Shown here: positions 8,812 to 16,389 of the stretch, piece by piece
Layout of the letters: each line of letters starts with the position of its first letter
Position numbering within the stretch: position 1 is the stretch's first letter
DNA from: Saprospirales bacterium GYS_P2D
GTDB taxonomy: Bacteria > Bacteroidota > Bacteroidia > Chitinophagales > Saprospiraceae
Reading direction: 5' to 3'
Assembly (NCBI GenBank): GCA_009833045.1
Contig: WUUP01000002.1
Location: forward strand, 434,001 to 498,000
DNA length: 64,000 bases
Position numbers and translations under genes: made by a program
The notes under the pieces: generated by a model
Told to the model about the DNA's origin: nothing
What the model saw: the letters and a program-made list of their open reading frames with translations, nothing else
The model's database searches: none

Positions 8812-9015
8812 ATGAAAACTTTTAGAGAAAATGTCTCGGCAATCGACAAACAAGTTTTTAAAGAATTAAACAAAATATTAAAAGAGAAGGGAATCGAAGG
8901 CGTTGAAATTGCAGGATTAAAACTTAAATCCAATACAGAAAATGGATGTGCCCCAGGTAAAACATTGTTTTGTTATTACGATGTTAGTGGAAAAAAATAC
9001 TGTAGGTGTATATAA
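8812..9015 (+). CDS. Small four-cysteine peptide
   Basis: A 67-residue peptide with two parts. The N-terminal part (residues 1-44) is charged and helical (VFKELNKILKEKGIEGVEI). The short C-terminal part holds four cysteines (46, 54, 64, 66) in ENGCAPGKTLFC and KKYCRCI. There is no standard signal peptide and no Gly-Gly cleavage site. The layout resembles a leader plus disulfide or modified core, as in peptide toxins or RiPP precursors, but no modifying enzyme is nearby. It is the third gene of the secreted-protein/lipoprotein operon and is followed directly by the attC-like site. A cysteine-rich effector or zinc-binding peptide is equally possible. Confidence 0.6.
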   Translation: MKTFRENVSAIDKQVFKELNKILKEKGIEGVEIAGLKLKSNTENGCAPGKTLFCYYDVSGKKYCRCI

Positions 9016-9022
9016 ATACGAT

Positions 9023-9087
9023 ACCTAACAATATATAAGACGGAATACTCCCTACGGTCGTATTCCGCTTATAATCATCCGTTATGC
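9023..9087. mobile_element. attC-like recombination site
   Basis: The order is ACCTAAC (9023-9029, fits RYYYAAC), TATAAG (9034-9039), one unpaired A (9040), CGGAATAC (9041-9048), an 11-nt loop, GTATTCCG (9060-9067), CTTATA (9068-9073), a short spacer, then GTTATGC (9081-9087). The two arms pair perfectly (8 + 6 bp) apart from one extrahelical base, and AAC/GTT pair at the outside. This is the layout of integron attC sites: outer core boxes, unpaired spacer, and a stem with an extrahelical base. The right core deviates from GTTRRRY at one position. It lies between the two gene units of the islet. Confidence 0.5.
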
Positions 9088-9106
9088 CTCATATAAAACA
9101 AAATGA

Positions 9107-9709
9107 TTGACAAGAGAAGAATTTGATATTGAATTATTAGAAGCTGATACATCTGAAAAAAGAAAAACCTTTATTCAGAAGAATTTAGTTCATGGTACAC
9201 CAATTGTCTTTAATGGTAATGAAGGTTCCTATTTTAGTTTCAGAAATAGGATAGCTCAAAAATTCCAAGTTCAATATCAAGAAGTCTTTATTGTCGGTTC
9301 ATCAAAATTGGGATTCTCATATCAAAAAAATACAGAATTCAGCCTCGAAAGCGATATTGACGTAGTTATAGTCAACGAAAGCCTATTTGATAAATATCAT
9401 CAAGCCATAGCTGATTACCAATATGAGCTTGACAAATTTATTCAAACAAGAACTGTAGGAGAAATGCAGAAATATGAAAAATTTCTGAAATACTTTATTA
9501 AAGGCTGGATGCGACCAGATTACATTCCAGATTCATTTGATATTGAATTATTAAGAGATGAATGGTTCCAATTTTTTAAATCTATATCAAATAACAAATC
9601 GGAAGTTGGTAATTATAAAGTGACAGGTGGTTTGTTTAAATCGATGCAATACTTTGAAAAGTACCATTTACAGTCAATTACTAAACAGTACGAAAAATTA
9701 AAAATCTAA
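9107..9709 (+). CDS. Nucleotidyltransferase-fold protein paired with DUF262 gene
   Basis: The 200-residue protein carries a polymerase-beta-type nucleotidyltransferase signature: GSSKLGFS at residues 64-71 followed by SDIDVVIV with Asp83 and Asp85. This matches the hG[GS]...Dh[DE]h pattern of metal-binding minimal nucleotidyltransferases. The C-terminal half is helical. The start is TTG at 9107, since a TGA lies immediately upstream in frame; an ATG at 9103 reads another, short frame. It is followed after one base by the DUF262 gene, implying translational coupling. Substrate unknown: tRNA, protein AMPylation or nucleotide-signal synthesis are all possible. A defence or toxin-antitoxin role is inferred. 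Confidence 0.7.
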   Translation: MTREEFDIELLEADTSEKRKTFIQKNLVHGTPIVFNGNEGSYFSFRNRIAQKFQVQYQEVFIVGSSKLGFSYQKNTEFSLESDIDVVIVNESLFDKYHQAIADYQYELDKFIQTRTVGEMQKYEKFLKYFIKGWMRPDYIPDSFDIELLRDEWFQFFKSISNNKSEVGNYKVTGGLFKSMQYFEKYHLQSITKQYEKLKI

Positions 9710-9710
9710 T

Positions 9711-10709
9711 ATGGCAAAGCAGATACCATCAAGTCCAAGTATGAAGAAAATCTCTGAAATATATAGAAGAGTTAAAGAAGATTCTTTAATACTTCAACCT
9801 GAATTTCAAAGAAAGTATGTTTGGACAAAAGAACATAAAGAAGAATTCATCGACACCATATTGAGAGGTCTTCCATTCCCCGAAGTGTATATAGCTCAAA
9901 AAGGTATTGATATAGAAAAGGTTTTAACATCTGAAGTCATTGTAGATGGACAACAAAGACTCACAACCATAATTCAATATATTGATGAACCGGATGATTC
10001 TAAAGAGTTTGGAAAACTTGTACCGAAATTTAAAGATTTAGGAAATGATTACAGGAATGACTTTTTAAATTATAATGTTGTATTCAGAGATCTTGGAGAC
10101 ATAGAAAGTGACCTAATCAAAGAAATATTTAGAAGAATTAATTTGACAAAGTTTGGGCTTGAACAAATTGAGATTCAGAACGCAGTTTATGACGGAGAAT
10201 TCATTTCAACAGCAAAAAATATCCTTGATTCTGTTGAAAAGGAAGCATTCAATATTTTTAGCGAATCCGAACTTTCAAGGATGTCAGATTTACATTTTGT
10301 TTTACTCTTACTTTCTACAATCATTAATGATGGATATTTTACAAGAGATAAGGAAATTGAGACAACTGTAATTAGGCTAAATAATGTCTTTGAAGATAAA
10401 GAAGAGTACCAGGCAAATTTTTTAAGTCATTTTGACTTTATCAAATCATTAAACTTGAATGATGATTCAATCTGGCTCAGAAAATCTAATTTTTTCACAT
10501 TATTTATCGAAACGTACGGAAAGGACTTAAGCGATATAGAAACGATTAAGCAAAGACTTTTGGAATTCGAATCAAATATTCTGGAAAATAAAGGCGAATC
10601 AAAAGACAAAAATGATTTTAGTTTCTACTACGCAAACATGTACACTGGTACTAATAATAGAACTTCTCGAATACACCGGGGTGAAATGTTCAACAAATAT
10701 GTAATATAA
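9711..10709 (+). CDS. DUF262 domain protein (GmrSD/ParB-like NTPase)
   Basis: A 332-residue protein whose N-terminal about 200 residues match DUF262: LQPEFQRKYVWTKEHKEEFI (28-47), FPEVYIAQ (56-63) and the hallmark DGQQR at 79-83. In GmrS-type enzymes the DGQQR loop takes part in nucleotide hydrolysis. The protein lacks the C-terminal DUF1524 HNH nuclease of full GmrSD, so it is a stand-alone DUF262 protein. It follows a nucleotidyltransferase-like gene by one base inside an AT-rich islet. A role in phage defence is plausible from the family; the exact activity is unknown. Confidence 0.82.
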   Translation: MAKQIPSSPSMKKISEIYRRVKEDSLILQPEFQRKYVWTKEHKEEFIDTILRGLPFPEVYIAQKGIDIEKVLTSEVIVDGQQRLTTIIQYIDEPDDSKEFGKLVPKFKDLGNDYRNDFLNYNVVFRDLGDIESDLIKEIFRRINLTKFGLEQIEIQNAVYDGEFISTAKNILDSVEKEAFNIFSESELSRMSDLHFVLLLLSTIINDGYFTRDKEIETTVIRLNNVFEDKEEYQANFLSHFDFIKSLNLNDDSIWLRKSNFFTLFIETYGKDLSDIETIKQRLLEFESNILENKGESKDKNDFSFYYANMYTGTNNRTSRIHRGEMFNKYVI

Positions 10710-11054
10710 ATGACAAGGCATAATCGAGTAGACGACCGTGAGCATTAAAGCCCACGGTGCGCCTCTCACAAAAGAACCTCTGACCTCAGCATCACACAAT
10801 GAACGAACCGAAAATATAATCTTGAGCATAGACAAGCATCCCCACCCGCTTTGCGGTTCGCTCACTTAGATGTCTCCCAGACATCTACTCTTGCAGAGAT
10901 CACTCGCTCAGGTATACGGCGGTTCATTAGATCGGAGTTTTGATTTTGCAGAGTAAGCAAACTATCCATAAATCCATCCCTAAGATGTAGATCACAGATC
11001 GAGAGCTATCCTAAGAGCCACAATACGTACCTTAGCCTGTCATAATCACAGATC
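10710..11054. other. Intergenic region with two hairpins and right end of islet
   Basis: The 345 bp hold the right 10-bp repeat (10720-10729), then a hairpin ACCGTG...CACGGT (about 10735-10758) that resembles a degenerate attC arm: it is preceded by AGACG as in the 9023-9087 site, but no GTT core follows. A second perfect 9-bp hairpin TAGATGTCT/AGACATCTA lies at about 10867-10887. It resembles the short stem inside the noncoding repeats near 17.7-18.3 kb. No convincing gene is present. Confidence 0.5.
10720..10729. repeat. 10-bp direct repeat, right end of AT-rich islet
   Basis: ATAATCGAGT, identical to 6651-6660. It lies 10 bp after the stop codon of the DUF262 gene. The match is exact over ten bases and does not extend further on either side. 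Confidence 0.6.
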
Positions 11055-11810
11055 ATGCTACCCTACCAGAAACTACTCATATGCCTCATCTTCGCACTCT
11101 CTGGATGTGACAATGTCGATAGTACTGTCCAGCCTCATGATGTGACTTACCATGGCGCCCTGAAAAACATCATGCATCGAGGTGACCTATCAGCGAAAGT
11201 AAGCTTAAGCGAAATAGAGCAAAGAGATAATCTCTATGCACTTGGCGCTATAGAAGATTTAAAAGGTGAAATTCAAATATTTGATGGTCGAGCAATGAAT
11301 AGCTTTGTGAAAAACAATAAGATATCACTCGACAGCAGCTATACCGCCAGTGCCACACTACTGGTCAAATCATATGTATCCGAATGGACAGCTCACAATA
11401 TTCCTGAATCAGTCAAGACTAAAAAACAGCTACAAAAGCATATCAGAAAAACTGCCAAAACGGTCGGAATTAACACTGACAAACCCTTTCCTTTTCTACT
11501 GATCGGAGCTCCTGATCATATAGAGTGGCACATCATTGATTGGCCAGAGGATGACACCGAGCATAGTCACGAAAAACACATACGATCTGGACTATATGGA
11601 GAACTAAAAAACCAATCTATGGAAATTCTTGGGTTTTACTCAGATGATCATCATGGGGTATTCACTCATCACACCACAGATATGCATATGCATATGCGCA
11701 CTGCTGATGGCTCCATAGCAGGTCATGTAGATGAAATAATCCCAAATAATGGAATGACACTAAAACTGCCAAAGACTGAATCATATGAAGAAAATAATAG
11801 CTCTGACTGA
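11055..11810 (+). CDS. Acetolactate decarboxylase-like lipoprotein
   Basis: A 251-residue protein with a lipoprotein signal (LIFALSGCDN, Cys18). The body resembles the alpha-acetolactate decarboxylase family. The early LYALGAIEDLKGEIQIFDG corresponds to the family's GEh..dG region. The late HTTDMHMHMRTADGSIAGHVDE corresponds to the metal-binding G.H.HF...D...GGHV stretch, with three or more histidines placed to bind zinc. True cytoplasmic enzymes lack a lipoprotein signal, so an envelope-located relative with another role is likely. It is followed 135 bp later by a haloperoxidase-like gene on the same strand. The substrate is uncertain. Confidence 0.6.
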   Translation: MLPYQKLLICLIFALSGCDNVDSTVQPHDVTYHGALKNIMHRGDLSAKVSLSEIEQRDNLYALGAIEDLKGEIQIFDGRAMNSFVKNNKISLDSSYTASATLLVKSYVSEWTAHNIPESVKTKKQLQKHIRKTAKTVGINTDKPFPFLLIGAPDHIEWHIIDWPEDDTEHSHEKHIRSGLYGELKNQSMEILGFYSDDHHGVFTHHTTDMHMHMRTADGSIAGHVDEIIPNNGMTLKLPKTESYEENNSSD

Positions 11811-11945
11811 AATCAGTAGTAACTATGATGAGTATCATTCACATAAATATCTCTACCCTAAGTTTTCTTAAGTTATTTAGGGTCGTAAATTGCAGCCATC
11901 ATTTTCAGATGAATTTGCTGTATACCAAACCATTACATTAACAAC

Positions 11946-13418
11946 ATGCTTAGATCAATAGCTTTATCAATCATTTTTATATCTCTTTTTTCTTGTCGTG
12001 AGCACAGCCCGAGCTATCAGCTGCCATCAGTACTCATGGATACTGTACCGACTGGAGTCGAAAACTTAGCTTATAAGTGGAGTGAGATGGCTATCATCGG
12101 CACGGCCAATGATACGGAGAGATTCAAGCCACGTCCTACGATCACCTCCAGATACTTGGGACTTATTTTCGTCTCGATTTTTGATGCTTGGTCGAGATAT
12201 GATGAAAAAGCTATACCTGTGTATCTCAGCGATATAGACCGTAGGCCTGCGGAGGAGCATACGCTACTCAATAAAGAAATCGCCATCAGCTATGCCGCCT
12301 ATCACACACTATCAGAATATTACTACACGGATAAAGAAATATTCGCAGAATTCATGAGAGAACTGGGACTCGATCCAGAAGACAGCACCATGGATCCAGA
12401 TAGTCCTATCGGCATCGGTAATCTCGCTGCCAAAGCGGTCATCGAAGCCCGTAAAAACGATGGCTCCAATCAATATGGCGAAGTAGAAGGCTCTAATGGG
12501 GAGCCCTATCATGACTATACCGGCTACGCTCCAGTGAATAATGCGGATGAAAATGTCAATCCTAATAGATGGCAGCCTAAATACTTCTCTGATGGAAAAG
12601 GAGGAAAATATGCACCAGGATGTCTCACACCATACTGGGATAAAGTCAAACCGATAGCCCTACAGTCTGCAGATCAGTTCAGACCAGCGCCACCACCGAT
12701 GATCGGATCGGATCAACTCGAACAAGAAGTCAAAGAAGTCATAGACCTACAAGCAAATCTGACAGACTATCAAAAAGCACTGGTGGAGTTCATGAGAGAT
12801 GGACCGCAGTCAGTACAGCAGGCTGGGCACTGGCTCAAGTTTGCTCAGGACGTATCCAGGCGAGACGCTCATACACTGGATCAGGATGTGAAGATGTTCT
12901 TTTATAATCAGGTAGTCGCTATGGATGGATTCATCGCATCGTGGGACTCTAAGATGTACTACGACTACGCTCGTCCATACGCCCTCGTCCATGAATACTA
13001 TGATCAGCAAAAAATCAAAGCCTGGGGCGGCGAAGGAAAAGGCATGATAGAAATGGACGGCAGTCAATGGCGCCCTTATTCTCCAGAGACTTTCCTTTGT
13101 CCACCATTCCCGAGCTATGTATCAGGACATAGTACGATCAGCGGAGGATGTGCCGAGGCCCTGAAGCTATGGACTGGGAGCGATACTTTTGGTGAAACAG
13201 TAACACTCGTAGCAGGTGCTATGACAGAGCCTGATCATCTCGGCGACACGGTAGTATTAGAGTTTCAGACATTCACAGAGACAGCTGAGATGGCGGGTAT
13301 CTCCAGAGTCCTTGGTGGCTATCACATACAGGCTGACAATGTAGCTGGACTACAGCTCGGGCGTGATGTAGCACATGAGGTTTGGAAGTTTTATAAAAAG
13401 CACGTAGGAGTTGAGTAA
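11946..13418 (+). CDS. Vanadium haloperoxidase/PAP2-type lipoprotein
   Basis: A 490-residue predicted lipoprotein (signal ending SLFSCREH). Its C-terminal half carries the three vanadate/phosphate-binding motifs of the acid-phosphatase/vanadium-haloperoxidase superfamily: K-x6-RP as KMYYDYARP (about 325-333), SGH in PFPSYVSGHSTISG (about 388-402), and SR-x5-H-x3-D as SRVLGGYHIQAD (about 453-464). The N-terminal part is an all-helical extension as in vanadium-dependent haloperoxidase-like proteins of Bacteroidota. Whether it oxidises halides or acts as a phosphatase cannot be told from sequence. The periplasm or cell surface is the expected location. Confidence 0.82.
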   Translation: MLRSIALSIIFISLFSCREHSPSYQLPSVLMDTVPTGVENLAYKWSEMAIIGTANDTERFKPRPTITSRYLGLIFVSIFDAWSRYDEKAIPVYLSDIDRRPAEEHTLLNKEIAISYAAYHTLSEYYYTDKEIFAEFMRELGLDPEDSTMDPDSPIGIGNLAAKAVIEARKNDGSNQYGEVEGSNGEPYHDYTGYAPVNNADENVNPNRWQPKYFSDGKGGKYAPGCLTPYWDKVKPIALQSADQFRPAPPPMIGSDQLEQEVKEVIDLQANLTDYQKALVEFMRDGPQSVQQAGHWLKFAQDVSRRDAHTLDQDVKMFFYNQVVAMDGFIASWDSKMYYDYARPYALVHEYYDQQKIKAWGGEGKGMIEMDGSQWRPYSPETFLCPPFPSYVSGHSTISGGCAEALKLWTGSDTFGETVTLVAGAMTEPDHLGDTVVLEFQTFTETAEMAGISRVLGGYHIQADNVAGLQLGRDVAHEVWKFYKKHVGVE

Positions 13419-13429
13419 GTGAAAAATGA

Positions 13430-13453
13430 GCTGCCCAAAAGATAGCGGGCAGC
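13430..13453. terminator. Hairpin between convergent genes
   Basis: GCTGCCC (13430-13436) and GGGCAGC (13447-13453) form a perfect 7-bp GC-rich stem with a 10-nt loop. It sits between the stops of the haloperoxidase-like gene and the convergent DUF1761 gene. An A-rich run on its left would give a U-rich tail for minus-strand transcription. Confidence 0.5.
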
Positions 13454-13469
13454 CCATGTATTTCATCAT

Positions 13470-13982
13470 TTAACTCAGTGGTGCATACTCCAGCGTAGCA
13501 CAAAGCAGTCCACCCATTAACCCCAGACATACGAGCCAATATCCCGCATGAATAAAGATATAGGTCCATCCTCGGCGCTCAAATAGTGAATTGATCGCAA
13601 TCAATGGTAGAACAAAAAATATCACGGCGATCACTCCGTGGAGGACCCCATGACTGAATGATCGGAAATTGCCCCCATAGACAGCCATCAGCTCATTGAA
13701 CTGTGACTGAACATCACTCCCCGCCTCCATGACATCGGGCATCATCATCTGAAAGACAGCAGTCTGATGTATCACCATACCTCCCAAAGTAAAGGCGATC
13801 ATCACGCTGAACAGATAGGTCAGTCCAAAGATGAGCCCCATATTAGCGCCCTGTAAGTCTTCCTCTCTGAAGCCATTGACGCTCATCCATTTTTTACCAA
13901 ATAGTAGATTTCCATACCATAATGCTCCCACAGCCAGTGGGATTAATCCTGCAACTAAATACATGTACCAATTAGTAGGCAT
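13470..13982 (-). CDS. DUF1761 family membrane protein
   Basis: A 170-residue protein with four hydrophobic segments. The start NWYMYLVAGLIPLAVGALWYGNLLFGKKW has the typical DUF1761 W-YG pattern, and the HGVLHGVIAVIFFVLPLIAIN and GYWLVCLGLMGGLL segments follow. It is a single gene, convergent with the haloperoxidase-like gene. Function unknown; inner-membrane location expected. Confidence 0.8.
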   Translation of the reverse strand: MPTNWYMYLVAGLIPLAVGALWYGNLLFGKKWMSVNGFREEDLQGANMGLIFGLTYLFSVMIAFTLGGMVIHQTAVFQMMMPDVMEAGSDVQSQFNELMAVYGGNFRSFSHGVLHGVIAVIFFVLPLIAINSLFERRGWTYIFIHAGYWLVCLGLMGGLLCATLEYAPLS

Positions 13983-14092
13983 AAGACATAGATTTTTAAA
14001 TAGTTAGTTATTAGAAAAGTAGTGATCCTCCAGTATCACATGGAGTCACTTCTTCAAGATAGGGAATGCACCAGAAAGTAAAGAACACCATA

Positions 14093-14127
14093 CAAAAAAA
14101 GCGGCCCCGACATATGCCGAAACCGCT
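14093..14127 (-). terminator. Rho-independent terminator of the thiamine TonB receptor
   Basis: On the minus strand, AGCGG...CCGCT (plus-strand 14100-14127) forms a stem followed by a run of seven U residues (plus-strand A-run 14094-14100). It lies 32 bp after the stop of the TonB receptor gene. Confidence 0.6.
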
Positions 14128-14158
14128 CACTATTGAATTCCTTTACTCTTTTGGTCGA

Positions 14159-16168
14159 TTAAAAATCATAAGTCAACATGACGTAGAAGTTTCTCGGTGG
14201 CTGAACTCGGTAGCCGGGCTCGTCGGCCACCCCATCCCAGTCTACATCCATTGGCGCCCCCTCTGTGAAGTAAAGCTGATCGGTGATATTATTCACCATG
14301 AAGTCCACTCGTACTGCCTCTGCTACTCTCCAGCTCAGCTGTGTATTGAGTATGAAGTGTGACGGCAGACCGAAGGTTTCATTGTTAGACAACTCAGAGA
14401 ATGAATCACTCACATAGCGAACTCCCAATCTGAAGAAACTTTGATCTGCAAAATGATACATCACTGACGGCTGTATGATCCAGTTGGGACTATAGATATG
14501 CGTCACATCTGAGAAGGTCAAACCATCTACTGTCACCTCATCGATGTTGGATGTCAAGTACGCCGCATTCAGGCCAAGGGTGAACATGTCATTAGCAGTA
14601 TATTTACTCGCTATCTCGAGTCCAGCACGTGTGCTTTGATCTACATTTTGACGGATATCGATATATGACAGGTCCTGTAGAGCTCCCGTCTTGATTATCT
14701 CATTATTGAATGTCATAGAGAAAACATTAGCGTCAAGCGCAAAATCGCCCTGAGCATATCTCCAGCCCAACTCGATATCGAGTACATCCTCTACCTCTGT
14801 GACGCCATCGAGGATATTGCTACGTGTCGGCTCCCGATTAGCTCTACCAGCAGATACGTATAAGGTACTCCCCTCGCTGAGCAGGTAGCTGAGCCCTAGT
14901 GATGCATTGAGGAATGTCCAACTATTGTCGGACATCCTCTCTGTCTCATTGGCTATGTCCATACTGATGGATCGGAGCTCTGCATTGGCAAAAGCCACCC
15001 ACTGCCCCTTAGTATATTGATACTTACCAAAGAGGCTCACTTCATTTTTATCAGTATTGTCCTCATTGTATCGATCATTGATGAATGGTGAGGTGTACTC
15101 ATAGTTGTACCGATCAAAGATGTAGCCATGCACTCCCAAATCGAGGCGCCCATATCCAGACTGATGAGAGACTGTACCACGTACACCATACTGATCATTA
15201 GTGAGGCCATACATGTACTGAACGCCATCCCAAGTATATGGGAATACGCCACCTGCACCGCTGTAGTAAGTAGTGATATCAAACGATAAATCATCAGATG
15301 CCTGACGAGCATACTGTAGCTGTACCATATGCTGCTCAAAGTCATCGATATCATTGAGCGCATTGTAGTTAGTCCGAGGATCCTCTTCTATCACGCTGAG
15401 CGGCACTGATTCATAGGACTGACCATTCTGCGTCTTGCCCGAGAATGCTGTCACCTTGAGCATATCCTTGTCTCCGAGGTAGCCCCCTGAGAAGAAGAAA
15501 GAGTAAGAGTCTGAGCCACTATTGTACTTGTAGCCATCAGTCTGGGTACGGGTCATCCGACCATAAGCACCAAAGCCCTTCTCAGAGAGTCCTGATGAAA
15601 GCTCAGCGGCCGTACGAAGTGTACCAAAGCTACCGAGTGTCAACTGTGCATTGCCAGATGAGCCCTCACGAAATACATTGATGGATTCAAAATTGATCGC
15701 ACCACCTGCGGCAGCTACACCCGTCTGACCAGCTCCCACACCTCGCTGGATCTGGATACTCTCGATGCTATTGCCAAAGTCAGAAAAATTAGAAAAATAC
15801 ACGCCGTGATCCGCCATATCATTGAGCGGCACACCATTGAGCGTGATATTGATACGATCCTGATCGATACCTCTCATACGGAGCTGACTATAGTTGCCTA
15901 TATCAGTACCACCATCTGTATAGGTGATGACCGAGGGACTGAGCTCCTGGATGAGGATGACCGGATCTTGGCCGACATTGATCGCTTCGATCTGCTGCTG
16001 ATCTATGTCTTGAAAAGTAAGCGGTGTCTCCTCGACTAGTCGAGTTCCTCTGATCACTACGTCCTCCAGGTCGATGCTATCGACATTCAGAGAGCTCGTC
16101 AGATCATTCTGCGCCATGAGGCTCAGACTGACACACACTGCGAATAATAAATACACTAAACGATTCAT
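14159..16168 (-). CDS. TonB-dependent outer-membrane receptor, TPP-riboswitch controlled (thiamine uptake)
   Basis: A 669-residue protein with signal peptide (MNRLVYLLFAVCVSLSLMAQ), an N-terminal plug (DVVIRGTRLVEETPLTFQDI; MRGIDQDRINITLNGVPLND; IQIQRGVGAGQTGVAAAGGA) and a long beta-barrel ending in the aromatic C-terminus NFYVMLTYDF. It lacks the CarboxypepD_reg/SusC extension, so it belongs to the smaller vitamin/siderophore-type receptors. A TPP riboswitch lies in its 5' leader. The substrate is therefore predicted to be thiamine or a derivative, imported with TonB energy. A terminator follows the gene, so it forms its own transcription unit. Confidence 0.9.
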   Translation of the reverse strand: MNRLVYLLFAVCVSLSLMAQNDLTSSLNVDSIDLEDVVIRGTRLVEETPLTFQDIDQQQIEAINVGQDPVILIQELSPSVITYTDGGTDIGNYSQLRMRGIDQDRINITLNGVPLNDMADHGVYFSNFSDFGNSIESIQIQRGVGAGQTGVAAAGGAINFESINVFREGSSGNAQLTLGSFGTLRTAAELSSGLSEKGFGAYGRMTRTQTDGYKYNSGSDSYSFFFSGGYLGDKDMLKVTAFSGKTQNGQSYESVPLSVIEEDPRTNYNALNDIDDFEQHMVQLQYARQASDDLSFDITTYYSGAGGVFPYTWDGVQYMYGLTNDQYGVRGTVSHQSGYGRLDLGVHGYIFDRYNYEYTSPFINDRYNEDNTDKNEVSLFGKYQYTKGQWVAFANAELRSISMDIANETERMSDNSWTFLNASLGLSYLLSEGSTLYVSAGRANREPTRSNILDGVTEVEDVLDIELGWRYAQGDFALDANVFSMTFNNEIIKTGALQDLSYIDIRQNVDQSTRAGLEIASKYTANDMFTLGLNAAYLTSNIDEVTVDGLTFSDVTHIYSPNWIIQPSVMYHFADQSFFRLGVRYVSDSFSELSNNETFGLPSHFILNTQLSWRVAEAVRVDFMVNNITDQLYFTEGAPMDVDWDGVADEPGYRVQPPRNFYVMLTYDF

Positions 16169-16267
16169 TTACAAAATGATTTTAAAAGAAAAAATTGATA
16201 AATGAATAGCTAAGAGCATGATGAGATTAGAGAGCATGGACGTCTATATGAGTCGTCAGATAGCTCA

Positions 16268-16374
16268 CTTATAGTTTCCTGCGTCGGCATTATCCGCATC
16301 AGGTACTACGGGTATAATCTCAGCCTGTATTTAAACTTGACGAAAAACATCAAGTAAGGCACCCCAACTATAAT
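16268..16374 (-). ncRNA. TPP (THI-box) riboswitch
   Basis: Read on the minus strand, the element has GGGGTGCC, then GGCTGAGATTATACCCG, then ACCTGATGCGGATAATGCC and finally GCAGGAAACT. These are the conserved THI-box blocks in order. The closing P1 stem is visible as TTATAGTT pairing with AACTATAA at the two ends. It ends about 100 nt upstream of the TonB receptor start, so thiamine pyrophosphate should repress that gene. Whether control is at termination or translation is not clear from sequence. Confidence 0.95.
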
Positions 16375-16381
16375 TTCGGCG

Positions 16382-16389
16382 CAAATGTA
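16382..16389 (-). promoter_or_regulatory. Bacteroidota-type -7 box upstream of TPP riboswitch
   Basis: On the minus strand TACATTTG matches the TAnnTTTG -7 element used by Bacteroidota primary sigma factors, and it lies just before the start of the riboswitch. A clear -33 TTTG is not evident. Assigned from the motif and its position only. Confidence 0.5.

Larger units (their letters stand above)
6651..10729. mobile_element. AT-rich accessory islet of five genes, putative cassette array
   Basis: All five genes point the same way, are visibly AT-rich with Lys/Asn/Ile codon use unlike the neighbouring catabolic genes, and are bracketed by a perfect 10-bp direct repeat. Inside, the segment splits into two units (6659-9080 and 9081-10729) at an attC-like folded site. 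Both units begin with related sequence: GTTAGGCATCATAAA and GTTATGCCTCATATA. No integrase, transposase or terminal inverted repeat is present, so the islet would have to be mobilised in trans. Cassette nature is inferred. Confidence 0.5.

Noticed and set aside
10599-10865. Minus-strand open frame over the DUF262 3' end and the intergenic hairpins
   Set aside because: It covers noncoding hairpins and antisense of a real gene; no family or start context supports it.
12810-13067. Minus-strand open frames inside the haloperoxidase-like gene
   Set aside because: Shadows of a well-supported gene with all three active-site motifs.
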